The notes under the pieces: model-generated
Databases searched by the model: none
Seen by the model: only the letters and a program-made list of their open reading frames with translations
Told to the model about the DNA's origin: nothing
Shown here: in pieces, positions 7,993-16,413 of the stretch
Layout: the number at the start of each line of letters is the position of its first letter
Position numbering within the stretch: position 1 is the first letter of the stretch
Assembly: GCF_030693625.1 (NCBI RefSeq)
Contig: NZ_JAUYAF010000064.1
Location: forward strand, 23,923-87,922
Direction: 5' to 3'
Source of the DNA: Phenylobacterium sp.
GTDB lineage: Bacteria; Pseudomonadota; Alphaproteobacteria; Caulobacterales; Caulobacteraceae
Length of the DNA: 64,000 bases
Translations under genes and position numbers: made by a program

Positions 7993-9039
7993 TCACCGCT
8001 CCCGCGCCCAGTTCCGGCGCTGCTGGATCAGGAACGACCAGAGGCCGAGCCCGCCCAGGGCCGCCAGGGCGACGCCCCCCAGGAACACCACCAGCTCATA
8101 GAGCCCGCCGCCCACCGAGGCGGCGTGGATCGGGTAGACCGCGTTCTGGAACCGCGCGCCGGGCCCGAAGGCCTGGGCGTCCACCGTGCCGATCACCCTG
8201 GAGGTCGCCGGGTCGATATAGACCAGGGTCCTGCCGTTGGGGTGCCACTCGGCCGGCTGCTTCATGCGGATGGTCGCCGGCGCGCCGGGCTTGGCCGGCC
8301 AGCTGGCCAGCCGCAGGGTCGCCTGGGGGAAGACCGCCTGGGCGCCCCCCAGGGCCACGGGCCAGTCGATATCCCCCTGCCCCGCCTTGGGCGGCTTGGG
8401 CGGCTCGATCCCGCCGGGCGCCAGCCGAGTCACCAACGCCTTGCTGGTGTCATTGAAGATGATCATCCCACCGGTCAGGCACAGGACCAGGACCGGCAGG
8501 GCCATCAGAATGCCGAGGTCCCGGTGCGAGGACACCAGGTCACGCCGCGCCATCGACCTGGGCCACACCCTGCCCGCGAAGCTGCGCCAGGCCGGGAACC
8601 AGACGATCACACCGGTCAGGCAGAGCACGGCGCCGGCCAGACCCGCCACTCCCACCACGATCTCCCCGCCCTCCCCGGCCAGCAGCCGGTGATGCAGTTG
8701 GAAGACCCATTGCTCGACCCGCTCGGCGCCGGTCCAGCGGGTCAGGATGGCGCCGTCGGCGGCGGCGTAGGCCATGCCATCCTCGGGATAGGTCAGCCGG
8801 TGGACGCCGATGTGCGGCCCGGCGAACATCATGCTGCGCGGGCGCCCTTGCGCCTCCACCGCCTCGGCCGCCGCTCCCAGCACGGGGGCGGACGGCGTCA
8901 CCGCCATGCGCGCCTCCGGGACCGTCAGCTTCACCCAGTCCTCGCGCAGCACCAGCAGGGAGCCGGTGACGCCGAGGATCACCAGGATCAGCGCCAGGAT
9001 CGCGCCGGCCCAGGCGTGCAGACTGCGGACCAGACCCAT
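7993..9039 (-). CDS. PepSY-associated TM helix protein (iron-regulated membrane protein type)
   Basis: 348 residues. The first helix (HAWAGAILALILVILGVTGSLL) has the PepSY_TM start RxLHxWxG; further helices lie at about 150-175 (GLAGAVLCLTGVIVWF), 195-215 and 315-340. The periplasmic segments hold two PepSY-like regions. Members usually lie beside TonB-dependent siderophore receptors and are thought to act in periplasmic iron release or reduction. This gene starts one base inside the stop codon of the receptor gene upstream (TGATG), so it is co-translated with it and probably shares its Fur-type control. Confidence 0.88.
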   Translation of the reverse strand: MGLVRSLHAWAGAILALILVILGVTGSLLVLREDWVKLTVPEARMAVTPSAPVLGAAAEAVEAQGRPRSMMFAGPHIGVHRLTYPEDGMAYAAADGAILTRWTGAERVEQWVFQLHHRLLAGEGGEIVVGVAGLAGAVLCLTGVIVWFPAWRSFAGRVWPRSMARRDLVSSHRDLGILMALPVLVLCLTGGMIIFNDTSKALVTRLAPGGIEPPKPPKAGQGDIDWPVALGGAQAVFPQATLRLASWPAKPGAPATIRMKQPAEWHPNGRTLVYIDPATSRVIGTVDAQAFGPGARFQNAVYPIHAASVGGGLYELVVFLGGVALAALGGLGLWSFLIQQRRNWARER

Positions 9040-11168
9040 CAGAAGGTCTTCACGATCCCGAGGGTGACCGCGCGGCCCTGGCCGGCGAAGTAGCGACTGT
9101 TGTCGGTGGGGTTGGTCGTGTCGCTGTTGTAGGTGATGTACTGGGCGTCCAGCAGGTTGCGGACGCCCAGGCTGACCACCCCGAAGGGGGCGTTCCAGGC
9201 GGCGACAGCGTCGAGCAGTTCATAGCCCTCGAAGCTGTTGGCCGCCGGCTGGCCCTGGAAGCTGCGGGCCTCGAAGACCTGGCCCTGCAGGCGGAAGTCG
9301 AAATCGCCATAGGTGGCGTCGGCGGTCAGGGTCAGGCGGTCGGGCGAGATGTTGGCGCCGTCCAGGTCGGCATCGACGCGGCCATCGCCATTGGTGTCGG
9401 TGCGGCCCTCCAGGTGCGAATAGGCGGCGCCCAGGGTCAGCCAGTCGGTGGCGGCCCACTTCACAGTGGCCTCGACGCCCTCGATCTCGTTGCGCTGGCG
9501 CTGCACGTCGAAGGTGCCGCCGGCGTTGAGCACCAGCAGAGCGCCCTTGTCCGAGGACGAGGTGAACCAGGCCAGGGACCCGTTCACCGGCCCGCGGGTG
9601 AACTCGACGCCCAGTTCGATGTTGTCGGAGACCACCGGAGCGACGTCGAGATAGGTGTCGATGTCGCGGCCCGGAGTGTTGATGGCGCGCAGCACCCGGC
9701 CGACGTCGGGCATGGTGAAGCCTTGAGCATACGAAGCATAGACGGTCACACCGTCCACGACGCGCACGGTGCCGCCGACATTGCTCAGCACCTCGGTGAA
9801 GCTGGGCTCGCCGCCGCTGACGCGGGTGTTGCCCGACGACGCCAGGGTCGTGAAGTCGGCGACTTCCAGGGTGGCGTTCTCCTGGCGCACCCCGGCCGAC
9901 AAGTGGATACGGTCGTCCCACAGCGCCTGGTGGACCTGCAGGAAGGGCGACAGGCTCTTGTAGGTGGTCTCGGGAACCCAGACACGGTTGGTCAGCACCA
10001 GTTCCTGGTAGGTCTTGTCCTTAAGGCCATCCAGTCCCAGCAGCACCTTCAGGCCGGGCACGGCCTCGAAGCCGCGCTCGTAGTCCAGCTTGAAGCCCTG
10101 CTTCTCGGAGTTGTTGGCCGACTGGTCGAACAGGGTGTTGATGGGCGCGATCCGCACGTCCTGGAAGGTCCCGGTGATCGAGCCGCCGAACACGCCGTGA
10201 TAGTCGTGGGCGAAAGCCTGCGCGGTCAGGGCGCCGCCGAACAGGTCGCCGTCCTTGTAGGTGATCGCCGCCGAGGTGACCTCGTTGGCGGTGGGCAGGC
10301 CGCGCTGGACACCCTTCACGGCGCTGGCCGGCCGGCCAGTGGCGCGGTTTCCGTTCACCAGCACATAGTCGTTCCCGCCCTCCAGCTCGAAGTGGTTGAC
10401 CATGGCCTCCAGGCGTCGCCCGGCGCCCAGGTCGACCCCGGCCTTGCCGAACAGCGACCAGCTGTCGGAGTTCTGCAGTTCGCCCTGGGTGGCGTCGATG
10501 CCGATACGGCGGCCGTCGGCGTCGAAATAGCCGCCCCGCCGCTCATAGGACGCGCCGGCCACGAAGTCCCAGGCGCCGAAGTCACGGCCCACGAGGCCAG
10601 CGGCCTTGTAACTGAAGCTGTCGTCCAGGTTTGCGTCATCGAAGCTGGTCTGCGCCAGGACCTTTCCGGTCCAGCCCTGCTCGGACTTGGGCGTGGGGGC
10701 GGTGACATAGTTGATCACCCCGCCGGTGGCGCCCACGCCCTGGATGGCGTTGGAGCCGAACACCACCTCGACGCGGTCGATGAAGAAGGGGTCGATGGTG
10801 AAGCCGTCGCGGCTGTCGTCGCGCAGCGGCGTCGACTGCGGCACTCCGTCCACCAGATAGAGCGGCGAGCGGCCGCGCAGGGTCTCACCGGCCCCCGACA
10901 GCTTCTGCCGGGTCGGCGAGAACGACGGCACCAGGGCGGCGACGGCCTCCACCGCGCTCTGCGAGAGGGACTGCTGGATGCGCAGGTCGTTGGACCCGAT
11001 GATCTGGATGGTGGAGGGCACCGTGGCGCGGGGCGCGTCGAAGCGCATGGCGGTGATCACCAGCTCGTCCACCGCCTTGTCCTCGGGAATCGCGACCTGG
11101 GCCTGGGCCGGAACGATCGCGGCCAGGAGGGCAAGAGCCGTCCCTCCGAACAGGGCATGGAGCGTCAT
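9039..11168 (-). CDS. TonB-dependent siderophore-type receptor
   Basis: 709 residues from ATG 11168. A signal peptide (MTLHALFGGTALALLAAIVP, cut after AQA), a TonB box-like stretch VDELVITA, a plug domain (about 45-165; LYLVDGVPQS, DRVEVVFGSNAIQGVGATGGVINY), and a 22-strand barrel ending in aromatic Phe (GIVKTF). The IutA-like plug motifs point to iron-siderophore uptake; the ligand is not determinable. An in-frame extension to 11234 was rejected because it would run through the Fur-like palindrome and precede the signal peptide. It forms an operon with the PepSY gene. Confidence 0.94.
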   Translation of the reverse strand: MTLHALFGGTALALLAAIVPAQAQVAIPEDKAVDELVITAMRFDAPRATVPSTIQIIGSNDLRIQQSLSQSAVEAVAALVPSFSPTRQKLSGAGETLRGRSPLYLVDGVPQSTPLRDDSRDGFTIDPFFIDRVEVVFGSNAIQGVGATGGVINYVTAPTPKSEQGWTGKVLAQTSFDDANLDDSFSYKAAGLVGRDFGAWDFVAGASYERRGGYFDADGRRIGIDATQGELQNSDSWSLFGKAGVDLGAGRRLEAMVNHFELEGGNDYVLVNGNRATGRPASAVKGVQRGLPTANEVTSAAITYKDGDLFGGALTAQAFAHDYHGVFGGSITGTFQDVRIAPINTLFDQSANNSEKQGFKLDYERGFEAVPGLKVLLGLDGLKDKTYQELVLTNRVWVPETTYKSLSPFLQVHQALWDDRIHLSAGVRQENATLEVADFTTLASSGNTRVSGGEPSFTEVLSNVGGTVRVVDGVTVYASYAQGFTMPDVGRVLRAINTPGRDIDTYLDVAPVVSDNIELGVEFTRGPVNGSLAWFTSSSDKGALLVLNAGGTFDVQRQRNEIEGVEATVKWAATDWLTLGAAYSHLEGRTDTNGDGRVDADLDGANISPDRLTLTADATYGDFDFRLQGQVFEARSFQGQPAANSFEGYELLDAVAAWNAPFGVVSLGVRNLLDAQYITYNSDTTNPTDNSRYFAGQGRAVTLGIVKTF

Positions 11169-11183
11169 GGGGTCTTCCGTTTT

Positions 11184-11202
11184 GCGATTAAGTCTCAATC
11201 GC
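11184..11202 (-). promoter_or_regulatory. Fur-like palindrome upstream of the TonB receptor
   Basis: GCGATT (11184-11189) and AATCGC (11197-11202) are perfect inverted arms around AAGTCTC, 15 bases before the receptor start. Spacing and core (TGCGATT...CTCAATCGC) resemble the alphaproteobacterial Fur/iron-response box form TGCRAATNATTCTCATTYGCA. Iron repression is inferred from site plus gene content. Confidence 0.65.
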
Positions 11203-11250
11203 TGCCAAATGGCAGAGCCGGCCGCACGGGTCAAGCGCGACCAGGACCAG

Positions 11251-11589
11251 CTAGCCTGGAATGAACTGCAGGATCGCCACCAGCACCGTCAGCCAGGCCA
11301 GGGGCGCGGCCATCGCGGCCCAGGCCAGCTGCTCCTGGTCGCGCTTGAACAGCACCCAGGCGCCGAAGGGCCCGATCAAGCAGACGATCCAGAACAGGAT
11401 CATCATCAGGAAGGCGATCCAGGCCAGGGGATTGAAGATGTTGCCTTCGTGGTCGAACACCAGCGGCGAGAAGAGCGCCCCCACCGCCCCGAACGGCAAC
11501 AGGGCCAGGCAGGCCGCGGTCGCCACGCCCATCCAGATCATTCGCGCGCGGCGCGAAAGCGGCCGTCGTTTTCGGGGGGCCCCTGACAT
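11251..11589 (-). CDS. Small integral membrane protein, unrecognised
   Basis: 112 residues from ATG 11589. A basic N-terminus (SGAPRKRRPLSRRAR) precedes three predicted membrane helices (about 20-42, 55-78 and 88-110; IAFLMMILFWIVCLIGPFGAW is the central one). The basic start predicts a cytoplasmic N-terminus. No family is recognised. An upstream in-frame extension to 11727 is low-complexity and overlaps the promoter area of divergent xthA, so the shorter start is preferred. It is a single gene on the minus strand between the receptor and xthA. Confidence 0.65.
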   Translation of the reverse strand: MSGAPRKRRPLSRRARMIWMGVATAACLALLPFGAVGALFSPLVFDHEGNIFNPLAWIAFLMMILFWIVCLIGPFGAWVLFKRDQEQLAWAAMAAPLAWLTVLVAILQFIPG

Positions 11590-11741
11590 GGGCGCAAGGT
11601 CCCCATCCGACCCCGGCCCGTCAAACTGAATCGCCGGTCGGGCGCTCAAAGGTCGCGTGCCAGGATAGCGCGCTTGTTTGCTTGGCGATCCCCGCGACGA
11701 GAGGCTAGATCGGGTCAGACCCGCCACCCCGAAGGACGCCC

Positions 11742-12521
11742 ATGAAGATCGCCACCTGGAACGTCAACTCGGTCAACGCTCGCCTCGAGACCGTGCTGCG
11801 CTGGTTCGAGGAGGTTTCCCCCGACGTCGCCTGCCTGCAGGAAATCAAGTGCGTCGACGAGAAATTTCCCGTCGAAGCCTTTGAACGGCTTGGATATAAT
11901 GTCGCCATCCACGGACAGAAAACTTATAATGGCGTCGCCATCCTGGCGAAGACCCCGCTCGAGGATGTTCGGAAGGGCCTGCCCGGCGACGACGCCGACG
12001 ACCATGCCCGCTACCTGGAGGCCGTGGTCTCTGGCCCCAATCCGGTCCGCGTGGCCTCGATCTACCTGCCCAACGGCAATCCCATCGACACCGAGAAATT
12101 TCCCTACAAGCTGGCCTGGATGGCGCGCCTGCACGCCCACGCCCGCGAGCTGCTGGCCTATGAGGAGCCCCTGGTCCTCAACGGCGACTTCAACGTCATC
12201 CCCGAGCCCCGCGACGCGGCCCATCCGGAGAACTGGACCAAGGACGCCCTCTTCCAGCCGGAGAGCCGCGAGGCGTTCCGGGCGCTGAAGTGGCTGGGCC
12301 TCACCGAGGCCTTCCTGGCCATCGACGGCGCGCCCGAGAGCTACACCTTCTGGGACTATCAGGCCGGGGCCTGGCAGCGGAACAACGGCATCCGCATCGA
12401 CCACGCCCTGCTCTCCCCCCAGGCCGCCGACAAGCTGCTGTCCTGCGTCATCCACCGCGACGTCCGGGGCTGGGACAAGCCGTCGGACCACGTGCCGGTG
12501 GTGACGGAACTGGACCTCTAG
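11742..12521 (+). CDS. xthA: Exodeoxyribonuclease III
   Basis: 259 residues, full length for the ExoIII/APE1 family. Catalytic motifs are all visible: ATWNVNSVNAR (Asn), LQEIKC (metal-binding Glu), NGDFNVIPEPRDA (Asp/Asn), and the C-terminal SDHVPVV (catalytic His). The enzyme cuts DNA 5' of abasic sites and has 3'-5' exonuclease and 3'-phosphatase activity in base-excision repair. ATG start with upstream AAGGACG. The following epimerase gene begins 4 bases after the stop, so they are probably co-transcribed although functionally unrelated. Confidence 0.96.
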   Translation: MKIATWNVNSVNARLETVLRWFEEVSPDVACLQEIKCVDEKFPVEAFERLGYNVAIHGQKTYNGVAILAKTPLEDVRKGLPGDDADDHARYLEAVVSGPNPVRVASIYLPNGNPIDTEKFPYKLAWMARLHAHARELLAYEEPLVLNGDFNVIPEPRDAAHPENWTKDALFQPESREAFRALKWLGLTEAFLAIDGAPESYTFWDYQAGAWQRNNGIRIDHALLSPQAADKLLSCVIHRDVRGWDKPSDHVPVVTELDL

Positions 12522-12525
12522 GCGC

Positions 12526-13551
12526 ATGAGCCGCCGCGCCTTCATCCTGGGAGGTTCGGGCCAGATCGGCCGGGCGGCGGCGCTGAACCTGCTGGAGGCC
12601 GGCTGGGAGGTCACCGTCGGCCAGCGTCACGGCGAACTTCCTCAGGTGCTGGCTGGCCGGGTGACGGTGACAGTCCTGGACCGCGACGACGACCGCGCCC
12701 TGGGTGACGCCCTGGCCCGCCCCTTCGACGCGGTCATCGACACCGTGGCCTTCAACGCGGTCCACGCCCGCCAGTGGCTGGCCCTGCAGGACCGCCTCGG
12801 CGCGCTCGCGGTCATCTCGACCGGCAGCGTCTATGTGGACGATGAGGGGCGCAGCCTGGGCGGCGGCGCGACCTACCCCTTTCCCATGTCCGAGACCCAG
12901 CGCCGCGCGCCGGCCAGCAACGCCGACTATTCCAGCAACAAGGTTGCGATGGAGGACGCCCTGCTGTCGGGCGTCCGCGCGCCGCTCAAGATTCTGCGCC
13001 CTTTCGCGGTCCACGGGCCGGGCAGTCGGGCGCCCCGGGAATGGTGGTTCCTGGCCCAGATCCTGCGCGGCGCGGAGACCATCCCCCTGGCGTTCGACGG
13101 CGAGAGCCAGTTCCACACCACCGCCACCGCCAATCTTGCGGAACTGGCCCGTGTGGCCCTGGAACAGCCGGGTGTCCATGTTCTCAACGCCGCCGATCCG
13201 GAGGCGCTGAGCGTGGCGGAGATCGGCGCGGCGATCCTGGCGGCCATGGGGTCGGAGGCGGCGCTCGCTCCCTTCGCCGGACCGCCCAGGGGGTGGAAGG
13301 GCCGCACCCCATGGAGCGTCGAGACCCCGGTGGTGGCCGACCTGAGCGCCGCCGCCGCCCTCGGCTACCGCCCCGTCACCGACTACGCCGCCGCCGCGCC
13401 CGCCCTCTGCGCCGCCCTGGTGGAGCAGGCCCGGGGCAAGGACTGGCTGAGCGCTTTCCCGGGCCTGGCCGCCTACCCCCCGCAGATGTTCGAGGCCCCG
13501 CCGGCGAAGTCGCCGCCTCTGTCAGCAATGGTTCAGCTTGCGAAAGCTTAA
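12526..13551 (+). CDS. NAD-dependent epimerase/dehydratase family protein
   Basis: 341 residues. Extended-SDR fold: FILGGSGQIGRAAALNLL (GxxGxxG, residues 6-23), DAVIDTVAFNAVHA, the STGSVYVDD strand with the catalytic Ser/Thr, and YSSNKVAMEDALL with the YxxxK pair (about 127-131). It most likely binds NAD(P) and modifies a nucleotide sugar or similar substrate; the substrate is unknown. It follows xthA by 4 bases. The distal third (about 210-341) is the substrate domain and shows no recognisable specificity motif. Confidence 0.85.
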   Translation: MSRRAFILGGSGQIGRAAALNLLEAGWEVTVGQRHGELPQVLAGRVTVTVLDRDDDRALGDALARPFDAVIDTVAFNAVHARQWLALQDRLGALAVISTGSVYVDDEGRSLGGGATYPFPMSETQRRAPASNADYSSNKVAMEDALLSGVRAPLKILRPFAVHGPGSRAPREWWFLAQILRGAETIPLAFDGESQFHTTATANLAELARVALEQPGVHVLNAADPEALSVAEIGAAILAAMGSEAALAPFAGPPRGWKGRTPWSVETPVVADLSAAAALGYRPVTDYAAAAPALCAALVEQARGKDWLSAFPGLAAYPPQMFEAPPAKSPPLSAMVQLAKA

Positions 13552-13593
13552 CTACCGAAATCGAGGCGGTATGATTAAGAGGCCGCTCGCAAC

Positions 13594-13974
13594 ATGAAAG
13601 CCCCCGTTATGCGTTTCGTCCTGCCCGTCTCCGTCGCCCTGGCCCTGACCGCGGCCCCCGCCCTCGCCCAGGACAGCGGCGCCGACGCCTCGGGCGCCTC
13701 GGCGGCCACGTCGGAGGCCGTGGGCCTGCTGGCCTCCTCCGGCGTGAAGACCGCCGTCGGCGTCTCCGCCGTCCCGGCAAGTGTGGTGGCCACGGGATCC
13801 ATGGCCGGCGGCTCGGCTATGATGGCCAGCGGCGCGGCGTCGGTGGGCGCGGGCGCCTCGGTTTCCGAGGCCGCCGACGACTCCGGCAAGCTGATCGTCG
13901 ACGACAAGGTCGTGGTCTCCCCCGATCCGGCGCCGGCCGTACCCTACAACACCCCGGCCCCGGCCAGCACGTGA
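13594..13974 (+). CDS. Small secreted Ala/Ser/Gly-rich protein
   Basis: 126 residues. A signal peptide (RFVLPVSVALALTAAPALA, cleavage after ALAQ) is followed by a low-complexity mature chain rich in Ala, Ser, Gly and Val (for example MAGGSAMMASGAASVGAGAS) that ends in a Pro/Ala tail. No domain recognised. Its stop overlaps the GTG start of the DUF2145 gene (GTGA), which makes the two proteins a translationally coupled exported pair. The ATG at 13606 (MRF) is an alternative start. Confidence 0.75.
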   Translation: MKAPVMRFVLPVSVALALTAAPALAQDSGADASGASAATSEAVGLLASSGVKTAVGVSAVPASVVATGSMAGGSAMMASGAASVGAGASVSEAADDSGKLIVDDKVVVSPDPAPAVPYNTPAPAST

Positions 13975-14780
13975 ACCGCCGCGCCCTTCTCGCCGCCGGC
14001 GCCGCCGCGCTGATGAGCACGGCGGCGGTCCCGGCCGTCGCCCAGGATTCCTCGGCCCGCGCCGTCGCTCCGCACTTCACGGCGCCGGAGGCCGCAGCCT
14101 TTTCCAAGCAGGTGGAGCGCGACCTGGCTTCCCGAGGCGCCAAGCTGGCCATGGTGTTCCGCACCGGCCGGCCGCGCAGCCAGCTTCCGGAGGGGATCAG
14201 CTACACCCACGGCGGCTTCTGGGTGCACCGCGCCATCAAGACCGCCGATGGCAAGACCCAGCACGGCTACGCTGTCTACAATCTCTATGCCGGCGACGGT
14301 GAGGCCTGGCCCAAGATCGAGAGCCGGCTGGTCCAGGACTATCCCTTCGACTTCACCCGCGGCTCCACCGTCGACGACATGGCGGTGATCATTCCCTCGC
14401 CCGAGATGCAGCGCCGGATCATCGCGGTGATCGACAGCCCGACCTATCAGGCGGTGCACAATCGGCACTACTCCCTGGTGGCCAATCCGTGGCGGCGGAC
14501 CTACCAGAACTGCAACAACTTCATGCTCAACGTGATCGCCGCGGCCGTCTGGCAGACCGCCAGCCCCGACCAGATCACCGCCAATCTGAAGGCCCACTAC
14601 AAGCCGACCCTGGTGAAGGCCAACGCGGTCCTGCGGCTGTTTGGCCCCATCGCCGACCAGCGCCTGCGCACCGACGACCAGCAGGGGCCGATCCGCACCG
14701 CCACCTATGAATCGATGGCGGAATTCATGCGGGAAAACAATTTGTTGGAAGCGACCTATTCCATCAACTACGCGCGCTGA
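13971..14780 (+). CDS. DUF2145 domain-containing exported protein
   Basis: 269 residues with GTG start. A signal peptide with a twin-Arg-like start (NRRALLAAGAAALMSTAAVPAVA) precedes a DUF2145 domain over nearly all of the mature chain: VFRTGRPRSQLPEGISYTHG (about 63-82), GYAVYNLYAGDGE, and the conserved YQNCNNFMLNVI (about 179-190) with a Cys-Asn-Asn core. The Cys together with the THGGFW and HNRHY histidines suggests a papain-like/NlpC-type amidase fold, which is inference. It is coupled to the small secreted protein upstream. Confidence 0.85.
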   Translation: MNRRALLAAGAAALMSTAAVPAVAQDSSARAVAPHFTAPEAAAFSKQVERDLASRGAKLAMVFRTGRPRSQLPEGISYTHGGFWVHRAIKTADGKTQHGYAVYNLYAGDGEAWPKIESRLVQDYPFDFTRGSTVDDMAVIIPSPEMQRRIIAVIDSPTYQAVHNRHYSLVANPWRRTYQNCNNFMLNVIAAAVWQTASPDQITANLKAHYKPTLVKANAVLRLFGPIADQRLRTDDQQGPIRTATYESMAEFMRENNLLEATYSINYAR

Positions 14781-14845
14781 TCGTTCGCTTTTCGGGCGGA
14801 CCGAACACCGCCGGGCCGCAGATCGGTCCGGCGATTTCTGCTGGC

Positions 14846-14894
14846 GCGATTTCGGGCGGCGAACCGGTTTCCACTTCGCCTGAAATCGCTCTAG
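14846..14894 (+). repeat. Extragenic hairpin repeat, copy 1 (ACCGGTTTCCAC loop, TCTAG end)
   Basis: GCGATTTC (14846-14853) pairs with GAAATCGC (14882-14889); inside, GGCGAA (14858-14863) pairs with TTCGCC (14875-14880) around CCGGTTTCCAC. The element ends TCTAG at 14894. GCGATTTC also occurs at 14831-14838. Copy 2 at 17712-17763 has the same loop and layout but different, still complementary arms. Confidence 0.75.
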
Positions 14895-14903
14895 CGTCGC
14901 GCC

Positions 14904-15614
14904 ATGAACGACGTCGTCCGGCTCCTGTTGATGTTGGCCCTGGCCGGAACCGCGGTGACCTTCGCGGGCTCCTTCGCGATCTGGTTCTTCGATGAGGACC
15001 GGCGGATCGGCCGGGCGCTGAAGCGCGTGCTGAAGGGCGAGCCGGAGGCCATGCTGGTGGCCCGCGGCCGGGGACGCGGGGTCGGGGTCAACTTCGCCAC
15101 GGGCCTTGCCGCCGTCGCCTGGGACGCTGGGGCCTGGTGCCTGGTCTACCGGATCGACGAGCTGATGGGCGCCGAGCTGATCATCGACGACCAGGTGGTG
15201 GCCCGCGCCCACCGCGAGGAGCCCCGCCGCGCTCTGGACCAGCGGGTCAGCCATGCGGCCCGCGTCACCCTGCGGCTGATCTTCGACGACCCGCAGCATC
15301 CCGATTTCGAACTCGACCTCTGGCTGACCGGGGACGAGAGCCGCCGCGTGGCAGCCTCACCGGGCGCCGCCGTGCTGGAGGCCAACCGCTGGCTGGCCCG
15401 CGCCGAGGCGATCCTGCGCCGCCCCCGCGCCCTGAACCCCAGCGCCGCCGCCGCCGCCGCCGTGACCGCCCCCCTGCCGCCGCCCGCGGCGCCCGGACCG
15501 ACGCCTCCGCCGACACCCCAGGCCGAACTTCCTCTCCCCCAGCCCCGCGCCGGCGCCGAGCCGCCGCCCTGGGAGGACGACGACGACCTCGATCCGGACG
15601 ACGACCAACGCTAA
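14904..15614 (+). CDS. Hypothetical protein with one N-terminal membrane helix
   Basis: 236 residues. One membrane segment (about 4-27, VRLLLMLALAGTAVTFAGSF), then a soluble domain (about 30-175) containing FDEDRRIGRALKRVLKGEPE, VAWDAGAWCLVYRIDELMGAE and LRLIFDDPQHPDFELDLWL. A low-complexity Ala/Pro linker follows (about 178-215) and an acidic tail WEDDDDLDPDDD. The pattern looks like a membrane-anchored protein with a beta-rich domain, but I recognise no named family. The ATG start is 9 bases after the hairpin repeat. Codon use matches the neighbours. Confidence 0.7.
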   Translation: MNDVVRLLLMLALAGTAVTFAGSFAIWFFDEDRRIGRALKRVLKGEPEAMLVARGRGRGVGVNFATGLAAVAWDAGAWCLVYRIDELMGAELIIDDQVVARAHREEPRRALDQRVSHAARVTLRLIFDDPQHPDFELDLWLTGDESRRVAASPGAAVLEANRWLARAEAILRRPRALNPSAAAAAAVTAPLPPPAAPGPTPPPTPQAELPLPQPRAGAEPPPWEDDDDLDPDDDQR

Positions 15615-15616
15615 AC

Positions 15617-15636
15617 TTGACACTGTAAATTTACAG
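15617..15636 (+). promoter_or_regulatory. TTGACA box abutting a perfect 14-bp palindrome upstream of nnrU
   Basis: TTGACA (15617-15622) is followed directly by CTGTAAATTTACAG (15623-15636), a perfect palindrome, 35 bases before the nnrU start. It is A/T-rich against a very GC-rich background, as expected of an operator placed to block RNA polymerase. No clear -10 box follows at 17 bases. The binding protein is unknown. Confidence 0.5.
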
Positions 15637-15670
15637 CCGCACCCTCCCCTTACCTTGAGGGAGGTTTTCC

Positions 15671-16364
15671 ATGGCCAGCCTGCTCGCCGCCGCCGCGTTC
15701 TTCGTGCTGCTGCACCTGCTCGTCTCGGGCACCCGCGCCCGCGACGCCATCACAGCCAAGATCGGCGACGGCCCGTACATGGGCCTGTTCTCCCTGGCCT
15801 CTGTGGCAGGCCTCGCCTGGCTGGGGTTCGGCTACGCCGACGCCCGCACCGCGCCCTGGAACGCGTCGTACTGGGACATTACCCCCCTCACCTGGAAGAT
15901 TCAGCTGCTGCTGCAGGGCCTGGCCTTCCTCTTCGTGGTCGTGGGCCTGACCACCCCCAACCCCACCAGCGTCAAACAGGAGGGGACGCTCAGCCGCCCC
16001 GACGTGGTCAAGGGCATGCTGCGGATCACCCGCCATCCCTTCCTCTGGGGCGTCGCCCTGTGGGCCGCAGGGCACCTGCTGGTGAACGGCGACCGCGCCA
16101 GCATCATCCTGTTCGGCGCGATGCTGCTCCTGGCCCTGTCCGGAACCGCCAGCATCGACGCCAAGCGCCAGCGAGCGCTGGGCCCGACCTGGCACGCCTT
16201 CGCCACCCAGACCTCCAACCTCCCCCTTCGGCGCCATCCTGTCCGGCCGCCAGACCCTGAAGATCGGCGAGATCGGCGTGTGGCGGATACTGGCGGCCAT
16301 CGTCGTCTATGTCGGCCTCGTCGTGGCCCACCCCTTCCTGTTTGGCGTGTCGGCCACCTCTTGA
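15671..16364 (+). CDS. nnrU: NnrU family membrane protein, frameshifted near the C-terminus
   Basis: NnrU-type polytopic protein: LHLLVSGTRARDAI, LFSLASVAGLAWLGFGY, GMLRITRHPFLWGVALWA (about 116-133) with the conserved RHP-x-LWG, and five to six membrane helices. NnrU proteins are linked to nitric-oxide/nitrite metabolism, and the wider family includes zeta-carotene isomerase. The frame is broken at a C5 run (16222-16226): one extra C gives a basic, non-membrane tail that runs to 16417. Removing one C restores a helix (WRILAAIVVYVGLVVAHPF) and a stop at 16362-16364. Either a recent mutation or a sequencing error; the first ~185 residues are intact. Confidence 0.8.
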
Positions 16365-16413
16365 TCGCCGTTCGCGCCTTCAGGTCCGCTCAGGTGAGAT
16401 CCGCCAGCGGGAG

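Noticed and set aside
9414-11264. 616-residue plus-strand open frame
   Set aside because: Antisense shadow of the TonB receptor gene; repetitive Gly/Asp/Val composition, no domain.
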